Positions 43,904 to 51,679 of a stretch of DNA of 64,000 bases are shown piece after piece. The DNA is from Rasiella rasia. GTDB taxonomy: Bacteria; Bacteroidota; Bacteroidia; Flavobacteriales; Flavobacteriaceae. The position numbers and the translations under genes were made by a program. The notes under the pieces were generated by a model. That model was given only the letters and a program-made list of their open reading frames with translations. It made no database searches and had not been told where the DNA came from. The stretch spans positions 573,501-637,500 of the forward strand of contig NZ_CP049057.1 in NCBI RefSeq assembly GCF_011044175.1, written 5' to 3'. Every line of letters begins with the position of its first letter. The first letter of the stretch is position 1.

Positions 43904-45526
43904 TTAACGTTTAATAAGCGTATTGTTATAGATTGTTACATCCCCTTCAAAAACAACCTTAATCACATACATACCCGCCGCTAGCTTGCTTACGTTTATG
44001 GTATTATTAGTTAACGAGGGTTGGTGCTGAACTTGTTTACCATCTAAGCTATAGACTGTAATGCGCTCAATAGTTTTGTTTGATTCATGCTTTATGGAAA
44101 CCAGGTCTTGTGCCGGATTTGGATACAACACAACTAGCTTATCATCGCCTTGAAACCCTTGAATAGACAGCGTTTCACAATCGTCCATAAGGCCTAATAG
44201 CGCATTATTAAGGTTTAATCGGCCGCCAGTAGTAGTAATGCCTTCAAGCGACGGATTAGGATCTACGCCTTCAAAAATATAATCTCGTACGTTTTTAGCG
44301 GCCTGTGACGGATTGGAAATAGCTAAATCTGCAAACGATTGGCAAGGCGCAGAATACAGTAATGCAATTGCACCTGTTACATGCGGTGTTGCACCCGAAG
44401 TACCTCCAAAACCACCATAGCTATTACCTGCACTCGTTGTGTACGCACCGGCACCATGTGCTCCAAGGTCTATAGTTTTTAGGCCATATCCCGCCGAAGT
44501 AACCTTCATATCTGTAATATCCATATTGGTTACAGTAATTAGATATTCACTTGGGCAAGCCGTTGGCAAATCGCCTACATCATCTACGTTAAAATTACCA
44601 TTAATAGTAGCTCCGCAACTTAAAATTCCGTTTTCGCCCAAGGTATCATAGAGCCCACACCATAGCGGCGCATCGTTAGGGTCACCAAAATCTACTCCCC
44701 ATGACGCATTTGTAGAAACCACAAAGGCACCTTCTGCTCCATTGGTGCTATTGTACAACATTCTAGCCTCTAATGCGTAGCTATATGCTTCAATCACTCT
44801 AGCTTCATTGGTGTTAAAGTTGTTTTTAATCACCATTACCTTAACATCCCAGTTTACACCAGACACGCCAATTTCATTGTTTCCTTTGGCGCCAATAATT
44901 CCGGCTACGGGGGTTCCATGACCACCTCCGGAAATATTATCATCATTAGTAACAATGCTCCAACCTTGGTAATCGTCTATATAACCGTTGCCGTCATCGT
45001 CTATGCCATTATCTGGAATTTCTGCTTCGTTTGTCCATAGGTTATTTTCAAAATCTTCATGATTTAAATCGATACCATCATCTAAGGCGGCAGCTACAAT
45101 TACGTTGTCGTTCATGGTTGTTCCGCCAGTAGTGATATCCCATGCTTCATCTGCATCGATATCTCCATCGCTGGCTTGTTTGTATTGCCATTGGTTATCA
45201 AAACCAACATCGTTTGGTTCTGTAGCACGAGAGCGAACTGTATGGTTTTTCTGGGCAATTAACACATTTGAATTTCGATATAAGGCGGTAATTGCTTCGT
45301 TTTCATCTAATTCTGAAGGTTCTAATTTCAGTAACCAAATGTTTAAGGGACGTGACACTAATCTGGTCTCTATAATATTTACTTCTGAAACTTCCTGCAT
45401 CAGGATTGTGGCTTCTGTATTTTGAGCAAGTTGAACAAGTATTTGATTTTCTACATAATTGGCCTCTTGGGCGGTAGACAAGGTTGTTGCTAATACAGCA
45501 AAAGTGAAAAATAATTTCTTTATCAT
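43904..45526 (-). CDS. Subtilisin-like S8 serine protease with T9SS sorting tail
   Basis: A 540-residue secreted protease. Signal peptide 1-20; I9-like propeptide about 25-100; catalytic domain about 105-420 with Asp148 (LDDGIDLNHEDF), His202 (GGGHGTPVAG) and Ser376 (GTSGATPHV); the oxyanion Asn is in STNASWG near 272; an EF-hand-like calcium segment DDDGNGYIDD is at 175-184. The C-terminus (about 455-540) is a T9SS type A sorting tail (VVLYPNPAQDLV). It should be exported by T9SS and cleaved. A lipoprotein matching its propeptide is encoded four bases upstream in the same operon. Confidence 0.93.
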   Translation of the reverse strand: MIKKLFFTFAVLATTLSTAQEANYVENQILVQLAQNTEATILMQEVSEVNIIETRLVSRPLNIWLLKLEPSELDENEAITALYRNSNVLIAQKNHTVRSRATEPNDVGFDNQWQYKQASDGDIDADEAWDITTGGTTMNDNVIVAAALDDGIDLNHEDFENNLWTNEAEIPDNGIDDDGNGYIDDYQGWSIVTNDDNISGGGHGTPVAGIIGAKGNNEIGVSGVNWDVKVMVIKNNFNTNEARVIEAYSYALEARMLYNSTNGAEGAFVVSTNASWGVDFGDPNDAPLWCGLYDTLGENGILSCGATINGNFNVDDVGDLPTACPSEYLITVTNMDITDMKVTSAGYGLKTIDLGAHGAGAYTTSAGNSYGGFGGTSGATPHVTGAIALLYSAPCQSFADLAISNPSQAAKNVRDYIFEGVDPNPSLEGITTTGGRLNLNNALLGLMDDCETLSIQGFQGDDKLVVLYPNPAQDLVSIKHESNKTIERITVYSLDGKQVQHQPSLTNNTINVSKLAAGMYVIKVVFEGDVTIYNNTLIKR

Positions 45527-45530
45527 GGTA

Positions 45531-45860
45531 TTAATTTCTAGTTTGAACAGTTCTGTTTTGTTGTGCCTCTTTCACTAATTCTGATGTTTTAAGTTCTTCT
45601 ATGAGGGCTTTATCTGTAATTTTTTCTGAATTAAATGTAAATAAGAATATATTCATTGGTCTGCTTACTACTTTTTGTTCTTCGAGGCTATAGTTCTTAT
45701 AGGTGCTTTCTAGAACTGAAACCGAAGTTGCATCGTACAATTGTACCAAAATTGAAGGTGTAGTAACTGAAGTTTGGGTGTCTTTAGTTTTACAGCTTGT
45801 CATCAATGTTACAGCCAGAAGTATCATTACAAAAAATGATGATAAACGGTTTAAAAGCAT
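45531..45860 (-). CDS. Lipoprotein homologous to the propeptide of the neighbouring protease
   Basis: A 109-residue lipoprotein: lipobox MTSC with Cys23. Residues 37-108 align without a gap to residues 29-100 of the S8 protease encoded next to it: ILVQL, VSRP(M/L)NI and TV-x-x-R occur at identical spacing, and about 24 of 72 positions are identical by my count. The protease segment is its own propeptide (I9 inhibitor-like). So this appears to be a membrane-bound stand-alone copy of a propeptide, possibly a chaperone or inhibitor of that protease. No catalytic residues. First gene of a two-gene operon. Confidence 0.8.
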   Translation of the reverse strand: MLLNRLSSFFVMILLAVTLMTSCKTKDTQTSVTTPSILVQLYDATSVSVLESTYKNYSLEEQKVVSRPMNIFLFTFNSEKITDKALIEELKTSELVKEAQQNRTVQTRN

Positions 45861-45916
45861 AGGCTCATATTTGATTGGTTAAGATACACAAATACTATGA
45901 TTTTAAGAATATAAAA

Positions 45917-45948
45917 CAAAAAAGCCCCTTCATTACTGAAGAGGCTTT
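45917..45948 (-). terminator. Terminator of rpsA
   Basis: On the minus strand AAAGCCTCTTCA, four-base loop, TGAAGGGGCTTT and a T-run. Near copy of the terminator at 43851-43886, so the protease operon is bracketed by two alike terminators. Confidence 0.8.
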
Positions 45949-45968
45949 ATATTTAAAAATGATTGGGC

Positions 45969-47834
45969 TTATTTCTTCCCGTCCATTTTGTCTTTCAATT
46001 CTTGAAGCTTTGAGTTAGCATCTCCTAAGGTAGGTTTTGCTTCTTCAGCTTGTTTTGCAGCTTTCTTAGCAGCTTGCTTTACAATTTTTGCTTCTTCTTC
46101 TTTGTGAATTGTCATGTGTGATGCAACCACTTTCTTGAATTCTTTATTGAACTCAATGATTTGGAATTCGGCTTCTTCTCCTTTTCCAAGGTCTGTTCCG
46201 TCTTCTTTCTCTAAGTGACGCTTTGGTACAAATGCGCTGATATCTTCGTTGAAGTTAATCACAGCACCTTTGTCTACCATTTCATCGATACTAGCAGTGT
46301 GCTTTGTACCTACTGCAAACTCACCTTCGTACTTATCCCAAGGGTTGTCTTCAGTTTGTTTATGACCAAGGCTTAATTTACGTCCTTCTACGTCTAATTC
46401 AAGTACCACAACCTCTAGTGTGTCACCAATGTTGGTAAACTCACTTGGGTGCTTCACTTTCTTAGTCCAAGATAGGTCGCTAATATAAATAAGACCGTCG
46501 ATACCTTCTTCTAACTCTACAAACACACCAAAGTTGGTGAAGTTACGTACAATACCGCTGTGGCGTGAACCTACTGGGTATTTAGTAGTGATATCTGTCC
46601 ATGGGTCTGGTGTTAATTGCTTAATACCTAAACTCATTTTACGTTCTTCTCTATCTAGTGTTAAGATTTGAGCGTCTACTTTATCTCCAACATTTACAAA
46701 GTCTTGAGCGCTACGTAAGTGTGTAGACCATGACATTTCAGAAACGTGAATTAATCCTTCAACACCTTCAGCAACTTCAACAAAAGCACCGTAGTCTGCA
46801 ATAACAACTACCTTACCTTCTACTTTGTCACCTACTTTCATCTCATCACCAAGTGCTTCCCAAGGGTGTGCATTTAGCTGCTTAAGACCTAACTGAATAC
46901 GTGTCTTATCCTCATCAAAGTCTAAGATTACTACATTTAGTTTCTGATCAAGCTCTACAACCTCGTTCGGGTGGTTGATACGAGACCAAGAAAGGTCTGT
47001 AATGTGTACCAATCCGTCAACACCACCAAGATCCACAAATACTCCGTAAGAAGTAATGTTTTTAACGATCCCTTCAAGTACTTGACCTTTTTCAAGCTGC
47101 CCGATGATTTCTTTTTTCTGCTCTTCGATATCTGCTTCGATCAACGCTTTATGAGAAACTACAACGTTTTTGAATTCGTGGTTTATTTTCACCACTTTGA
47201 ATTCCATTGTTTTTCCTACGTATACGTCGTAATCGCGAATAGGCTTCACATCAATTTGTGAACCTGGTAAGAACGCTTCAATTCCGAATACGTCTACAAT
47301 CATACCACCTTTAGTACGGCATTTTACAAAACCGTTTACGATAGTACCTTCGTCATGCGCTGCATTTACGCGATCCCAAGCCTTAATTGTACGTGCTTTA
47401 CGGTGCGACAAGATTAGTTGCCCTGTGCTGTCTTCACGTACATCAATTAATACTTCTACTTTGTCCCCTACTTTTAAGTCTGGGTTGTAACGAAACTCGT
47501 TTAAAGAAATAACTCCTTCACTCTTTGCGTTGATGTCGATAATGGCATCACGGTCTGAAATGTGAATTACTTCTCCCTCTACTACCTCATCATCTAAGGT
47601 ATCTACGAAGTTCTCTGCTACTAACTTTTCAAATTCTTCTAGCTGCTCACCATCTACAGGGTCTATACCCTCTTGATAGTTGTGCCAGTTAAAATCTGCT
47701 AAGAATTTTTCCGGATTTGCTTGTTGTGGAGTTTTTTCCTCAACCGCTTTCTCGGTAGTTGTTTCTACTGCTTCTGGAGCAGCTGCTGCTGTAGTTTCTT
47801 CTACAACTGCTTCTTTTGTTGCTTTATCAGCCAT
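45969..47834 (-). CDS. rpsA: 30S ribosomal protein S1
   Basis: mRNA-binding protein of the small ribosomal subunit. The 621 residues have an acidic, alanine-rich N-terminal extension (about 1-40), then six S1 repeats (about 80-575, recognisable by GxVxxxxxxGxFVxL-type patterns such as GIVKNITSYGVFVDLGGVDG and VVVIADYGAFVEVAEGVEG), and a lysine-rich tail. A strong Shine-Dalgarno and hairpin precede the ATG. A promoter with 155-nt leader lies upstream. Confidence 0.96.
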   Translation of the reverse strand: MADKATKEAVVEETTAAAAPEAVETTTEKAVEEKTPQQANPEKFLADFNWHNYQEGIDPVDGEQLEEFEKLVAENFVDTLDDEVVEGEVIHISDRDAIIDINAKSEGVISLNEFRYNPDLKVGDKVEVLIDVREDSTGQLILSHRKARTIKAWDRVNAAHDEGTIVNGFVKCRTKGGMIVDVFGIEAFLPGSQIDVKPIRDYDVYVGKTMEFKVVKINHEFKNVVVSHKALIEADIEEQKKEIIGQLEKGQVLEGIVKNITSYGVFVDLGGVDGLVHITDLSWSRINHPNEVVELDQKLNVVILDFDEDKTRIQLGLKQLNAHPWEALGDEMKVGDKVEGKVVVIADYGAFVEVAEGVEGLIHVSEMSWSTHLRSAQDFVNVGDKVDAQILTLDREERKMSLGIKQLTPDPWTDITTKYPVGSRHSGIVRNFTNFGVFVELEEGIDGLIYISDLSWTKKVKHPSEFTNIGDTLEVVVLELDVEGRKLSLGHKQTEDNPWDKYEGEFAVGTKHTASIDEMVDKGAVINFNEDISAFVPKRHLEKEDGTDLGKGEEAEFQIIEFNKEFKKVVASHMTIHKEEEAKIVKQAAKKAAKQAEEAKPTLGDANSKLQELKDKMDGKK

Positions 47835-47844
47835 TTGTTTAGTT

Positions 47845-47882
47845 CTCCTAGGCTATTTCAGGGTTTTGTTTTACTGAAATAG
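47845..47882 (-). promoter_or_regulatory. rpsA leader hairpin and Shine-Dalgarno
   Basis: CTATTTCAG (47882-47874, minus) pairs with CTGAAATAG (47861-47853): a 9-bp stem ending just before AGGAG (47849-47845), 11 bases from the ATG. A strong Shine-Dalgarno is rare in Bacteroidetes, so the pair is a candidate for autoregulation of S1 translation. Confidence 0.55.
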
Positions 47883-47996
47883 TTTCGGTTTGTATTCTGT
47901 GTTGTTTCAAGTAGATACTGCGACAATCCCACAGAAGGGTTTTGTTTTTGTTTTATAAATTCCTTTTATCACTTGATTCTATCGCTAAAAGGGGTG

Positions 47997-48026
47997 CAAA
48001 AATAGTGTTTTTCTTTTGAAAATCAA
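47997..48026 (-). promoter_or_regulatory. Promoter of rpsA
   Basis: TTG (48026-48024) and TATTTTTG (48004-47997) on the minus strand, spaced by 19, a full Bacteroidetes consensus. The 354-base gap 47835-48188 holds this promoter, the S1 leader, and on the plus strand TAATTTTG (48163-48170) serving the gene at 48189; no gene is seen. Confidence 0.65.
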
Positions 48027-48188
48027 ATACTTTGCGAATTTTAGATAAATAATAAAACCGCGTAAATCGTTATTCTTCGGTATCTACCCACATGTGTGAG
48101 CAGATTAATAAGTACAAATACTAAACTTTTTATAAATACTTTCTATCCAACCCCATGGTTCTTAATTTTGTAATCTAATAAAAATAGT

Positions 48189-48884
48189 ATGAAATTTTTA
48201 GTCAGTTGCTTCCTTGTCTTACTCACTGTTAACGCCTGTGGAAATGCTTCCGAAGACAGCACAAAAACAGTAACCTTTTATGTGAACAGCACTACCGTTT
48301 CGTGTGAAGGTGCTGGAAAAATGCAATGCCTCCAGATAAAAAAGGAAGATGCTACAGCTTCAAGCGATTGGATTAATTTCTACGGAACTATTAAAGGCTT
48401 TGAATTTCAGCAAGGATATCGTTATAAACTTTCCGTAGAAGAAACACAATTAGACCCTAGTAAAGTACCCGCAGATGCTGCTACAGTAACATATACCCTC
48501 GTTGAAGTGCTTGAAAAAAAACAAGACCCTACCCTGCAGTTACACGACATTTGGAGTTTACAATCTATAGGCGGTATGTCGCTAGAAAGCGACCGTTATG
48601 CAGCGTCTAAGGAAACGCCTCGATTAGAAATTTTTGTGGCCGAAAAACGAATTGGGGGTACCAATGGCTGTAACAACTTTTTTGGAACCATTGAATCGCT
48701 TTCTGAAACCAACATTTCATTTACAAAAATGGGCAGTACTAAAATGATGTGCCCAAATATGGAAATTCCTAACCTGTTTACTAATGCTTTAGCAGAAACT
48801 GCTACTTATAAAATTGAAAAACTTTACCTTTATCTTTACGATACGAGCGGTAATGAGCTGTTAAAGTTTATAAAGGTAGATTAA
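48189..48884 (+). CDS. Lipoprotein with DUF4377 and META domains
   Basis: A 231-residue lipoprotein (lipobox VNAC, Cys17). Residues about 28-110 match the DUF4377 pattern (YVNSTTVSCEGAGKMQCLQI and the GFEFQQGYRY-x-L segment). Residues about 115-228 form an HslJ-like META domain with the NGCNNFFG motif and the MMCPNMEI segment. HslJ affects heat resistance and novobiocin response in E. coli; here the role is unknown. -7 box TAATTTTG (48163-48170) lies just upstream. Confidence 0.85.
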   Translation: MKFLVSCFLVLLTVNACGNASEDSTKTVTFYVNSTTVSCEGAGKMQCLQIKKEDATASSDWINFYGTIKGFEFQQGYRYKLSVEETQLDPSKVPADAATVTYTLVEVLEKKQDPTLQLHDIWSLQSIGGMSLESDRYAASKETPRLEIFVAEKRIGGTNGCNNFFGTIESLSETNISFTKMGSTKMMCPNMEIPNLFTNALAETATYKIEKLYLYLYDTSGNELLKFIKVD

Positions 48885-48943
48885 AAGAGAACCAGACTCT
48901 GTATACAATTTGGATAGGCTACGTTGAAATACGAACCCGGTAC

Positions 48944-49636
48944 TTAAACCCTGCCAGCAATGCGATCTTTAGCCAATTGTAGAATGGTATGAAATTGGTC
49001 TTCAAGATTCATTTCAGAATTGTCGATTTCTATTGCATCTTTTGCCTTGCGTAATGGCGAATCTTCTCGCGTAGTGTCTATATGATCGCGTTCTTGCACA
49101 TTTTCTAATACGTCGGTGTACGTAACAGTATCTCCTCTTTCAATTAATTCATTATACCTGCGTAGTGCTCTTGTTTCGGCAGAAGCTGTCATAAATATTT
49201 TTAATTCGGCTTCAGGAAATACCACAGTACCTATATCTCGGCCGTCCATTACAACTCCCATGCCCTTACCCATTTGTTGCTGTTGTTCTACCAATTTTTT
49301 ACGCACTTCGGAAATCGTCGCCACCGGACTTACATATTCTGAAACTTCTAAATGTCTTATATGTTTTTCTACATTTTCTCCATTAAGATGAATCTCAGCT
49401 TTTCCAGCTTTGTTTTTCTTAAACTGAAGCTGAATATTTGGCAAAGCAGCAATAAGTTTCTGTGTGGCTACCTGCTCGTTGGCAATCATGTTGTTACGCA
49501 TTGCGTATAAAGTAACAGCTCTGTACATAGCGCCCGTATCTACATACACATAGTCTAGCCAATCTGCCAATTGCTTGGCTACAGTACTCTTTCCGGTAGA
49601 AGAATAGCCATCTACGGCTATAGTAATTTTTGGCAT
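48944..49636 (-). CDS. cmk: (d)CMP kinase
   Basis: Phosphorylates CMP and dCMP with ATP. The 230 residues show the P-loop GYSSTGKST at 8-16, GAMYRAVTLYA for CMP binding and GRDIGTVVFPEAELKIFMTAS. Its ATG overlaps the porQ stop (TAATG), so it is translated together with porQ. Confidence 0.95.
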   Translation of the reverse strand: MPKITIAVDGYSSTGKSTVAKQLADWLDYVYVDTGAMYRAVTLYAMRNNMIANEQVATQKLIAALPNIQLQFKKNKAGKAEIHLNGENVEKHIRHLEVSEYVSPVATISEVRKKLVEQQQQMGKGMGVVMDGRDIGTVVFPEAELKIFMTASAETRALRRYNELIERGDTVTYTDVLENVQERDHIDTTREDSPLRKAKDAIEIDNSEMNLEDQFHTILQLAKDRIAGRV

Positions 49637-50655
49637 TATTGCAGATTTAAATTGAGCCCAAAGGTACTTGTTGTTGCCGCCCCGTTAAAACGAGAATAGG
49701 CGTAACTCAGTCGCAATTTATTTAATTTTATAGAAAATCCGCCCGTTAATCCTGCAAACGAACGTTGATCGAGAATTCGTAATTCTTCGGCTCGTCTTAG
49801 GTTATAGCCCAATCTAAGGTTAAAACCACTTTCAGGGAACAGCTCAATGCCAACAATCATATGCCTAAAAGCATTGTCTATAAAATTAATATCTTCAGAC
49901 GTTGTGTTGCCTTCAAGGTCTATTTCGTCTCTATTGGGATTGGCAAAGGCAATATTCCAGGTTTGTAAATTTTCTAACGTAAAGTGCCAACGAATAGGAA
50001 TGTTCTGTAGAGTTTGTGAAATTCCGAAGAGCACCTCAAAGGGTAATTTCTCGTAAGTGTCTTCGTAAGGAGTTATTTGAGATCCTAAATTACGTGCCAC
50101 TGCCGTAATGTGCAAGTCCCAATCTTCATAAACATACATCAAGGCTATATCTGCGGCCACACCAAACGAGGTGTATTGTTCTAACTTAGATGAAATAAAC
50201 TTAACATTTCCGCCCACATGAAAGTTAGTAAAGGCTATATTTCTAGCATGCCCAAAAGAAACTGCTACTTCTCCCCCACTAAAACTATTGGTTGCTTCTC
50301 CATTTTCATCGTACCCATCAAAACTTCCGTAGTTGATGTAGGTAATTCCAGTATGTAGCACTTGCGTCCTGCGATCCCATAAATAGGCGTATGAAGCCGT
50401 ACCGTAATTTACATCTCCTATATAGTTTGCATAATTAAGTGCCAACTGATTGTCCATTGCGGGATTGATGGTAGCAGGATTGTACATAGCCTGCGTAGGG
50501 TCGTAATCGTAATTGGTAATGTTCTTCCCGCCAAGTGCTGCTTGTCTTGTAGAAGTAACTAAATTTAAGAATTGATAGGTTGCACGGCCTCCTACTTGTG
50601 CCACCGTTGGAAACGCTGTACAAATAGCAAGAACAAGTAAAACCTTTTTTAGCAT
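49636..50655 (-). CDS. porQ: Type IX secretion system protein PorQ
   Basis: A 339-residue outer-membrane beta-barrel protein of the PorV/PorQ family. The start at 50655 (MLKKVLLVLAICTAFPTVAQ) gives a signal peptide; a longer in-frame ATG at 50910 does not. The mature N-terminus GGRATYQFLNLVTSTRQAAL matches PorQ, as do alternating beta-strands ending SYAYSRFNG and FGLNLNLQ. PorQ supports T9SS cargo attachment. Its presence fits the four sorting-tail proteins in the window. It overlaps cmk by one base. Confidence 0.9.
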   Translation of the reverse strand: MLKKVLLVLAICTAFPTVAQVGGRATYQFLNLVTSTRQAALGGKNITNYDYDPTQAMYNPATINPAMDNQLALNYANYIGDVNYGTASYAYLWDRRTQVLHTGITYINYGSFDGYDENGEATNSFSGGEVAVSFGHARNIAFTNFHVGGNVKFISSKLEQYTSFGVAADIALMYVYEDWDLHITAVARNLGSQITPYEDTYEKLPFEVLFGISQTLQNIPIRWHFTLENLQTWNIAFANPNRDEIDLEGNTTSEDINFIDNAFRHMIVGIELFPESGFNLRLGYNLRRAEELRILDQRSFAGLTGGFSIKLNKLRLSYAYSRFNGAATTSTFGLNLNLQ

Positions 50656-50866
50656 GGGCGTTGAGATTGTAATTCCTACACAATTTAACGACTGCAATAT
50701 TAATTTATTTTTAGCGGAGCGCGAAATGATTGGAGTTTTAAATAGTTCTAACGTTAACTTAATCATTAAACCTGGTCTATTTTTATAAAAACAGTGTAAA
50801 GGTTTATAAGCATAAACTCCTAATTGCTTAGATATCATTACTTTTAGAAGTACTAAAAAATATGTT

Positions 50867-51613
50867 ATGAAAAATATAGTCTTTCTATTAGCATTTGTCG
50901 GAATGACCAACGCCCAAAATATAGATCCAGATTTTTTTAATCAGACGTGGTATTTATATGAAGTATATGATAGTGATTTTGAAATAACTTTTGTTGTAGA
51001 TGGGTACCAACCCTATGCTGGTAAACCAACCATAGACCAAATTATGCCCTATATAATTATTGAAGATACCTTTGAATTTAATGGTGTTGGAATATGTAAC
51101 ACCATTAACGGTACGCTAGAAGAAGACCCTATTGAAGGGTGGCTAAGAACTGTTACGACCAGCCAAACTACAAATACATGTGGTTTTTATGAAGACCAAG
51201 ACGAACGCTTAATCTTTGGCCCTTTTGCCGTTGTAAATCCGGATCCAACCTTTTTTACGATCGTTACTCCAACAGTTAGCGACGATAGTGATGGTTTTCA
51301 AACCATGCAATTTGGCACACAGCCGTTTTTACAGTACACTTATAGAAATACTCCCATATTAGCTTTGGGAGAAGAAGAACGCAACAAGATTGCCGTATAC
51401 CCTAATCCTGTAAATGATATACTTTTTATAGATACGCAAAGTCAACCAATTGATACTGTTCGGGTTTTTTCTATGGCTGGTACTATAGTATCAGAAGTGG
51501 TCTTAAGCCCCAATAACCATATAGTTAACACTTCTAGGCTCGCCAAGGGCATTTATTTTGTAACGATTTCCGCAGAAAATCGCACCCAGACGTTTAAAGT
51601 AGTAAAGGAATAA
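50867..51613 (+). CDS. Secreted protein with T9SS type A sorting domain
   Basis: A 248-residue exported protein with signal peptide (MKNIVFLLAFVGMTNAQ) and T9SS tail from about 175 (KIAVYPNPVNDILF, ending QTFKVVKE). The N-terminal domain (about 20-165) has a Trp/Tyr-rich beta pattern (FNQTWYLYEVYD) recalling META/lipocalin-like folds; a CNT-x-N-G-T segment is present. Function unknown. Ends at a strong bidirectional terminator facing lon. Confidence 0.82.
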   Translation: MKNIVFLLAFVGMTNAQNIDPDFFNQTWYLYEVYDSDFEITFVVDGYQPYAGKPTIDQIMPYIIIEDTFEFNGVGICNTINGTLEEDPIEGWLRTVTTSQTTNTCGFYEDQDERLIFGPFAVVNPDPTFFTIVTPTVSDDSDGFQTMQFGTQPFLQYTYRNTPILALGEEERNKIAVYPNPVNDILFIDTQSQPIDTVRVFSMAGTIVSEVVLSPNNHIVNTSRLAKGIYFVTISAENRTQTFKVVKE

Positions 51614-51623
51614 AAAAATGAAG

Positions 51624-51674
51624 AAAGCTGTCTATAAAGGAACTTCTCGGTGATTTCCCTTTATAGACAGCTTT
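51624..51674. terminator. Bidirectional terminator between the T9SS gene and lon
   Basis: AAAGCTGTCTATAAAGG (51624-51640) pairs perfectly with CCTTTATAGACAGCTTT (51658-51674): a 17-bp stem with T-runs on both strands. Confidence 0.85.
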
Positions 51675-51679
51675 TCCAG

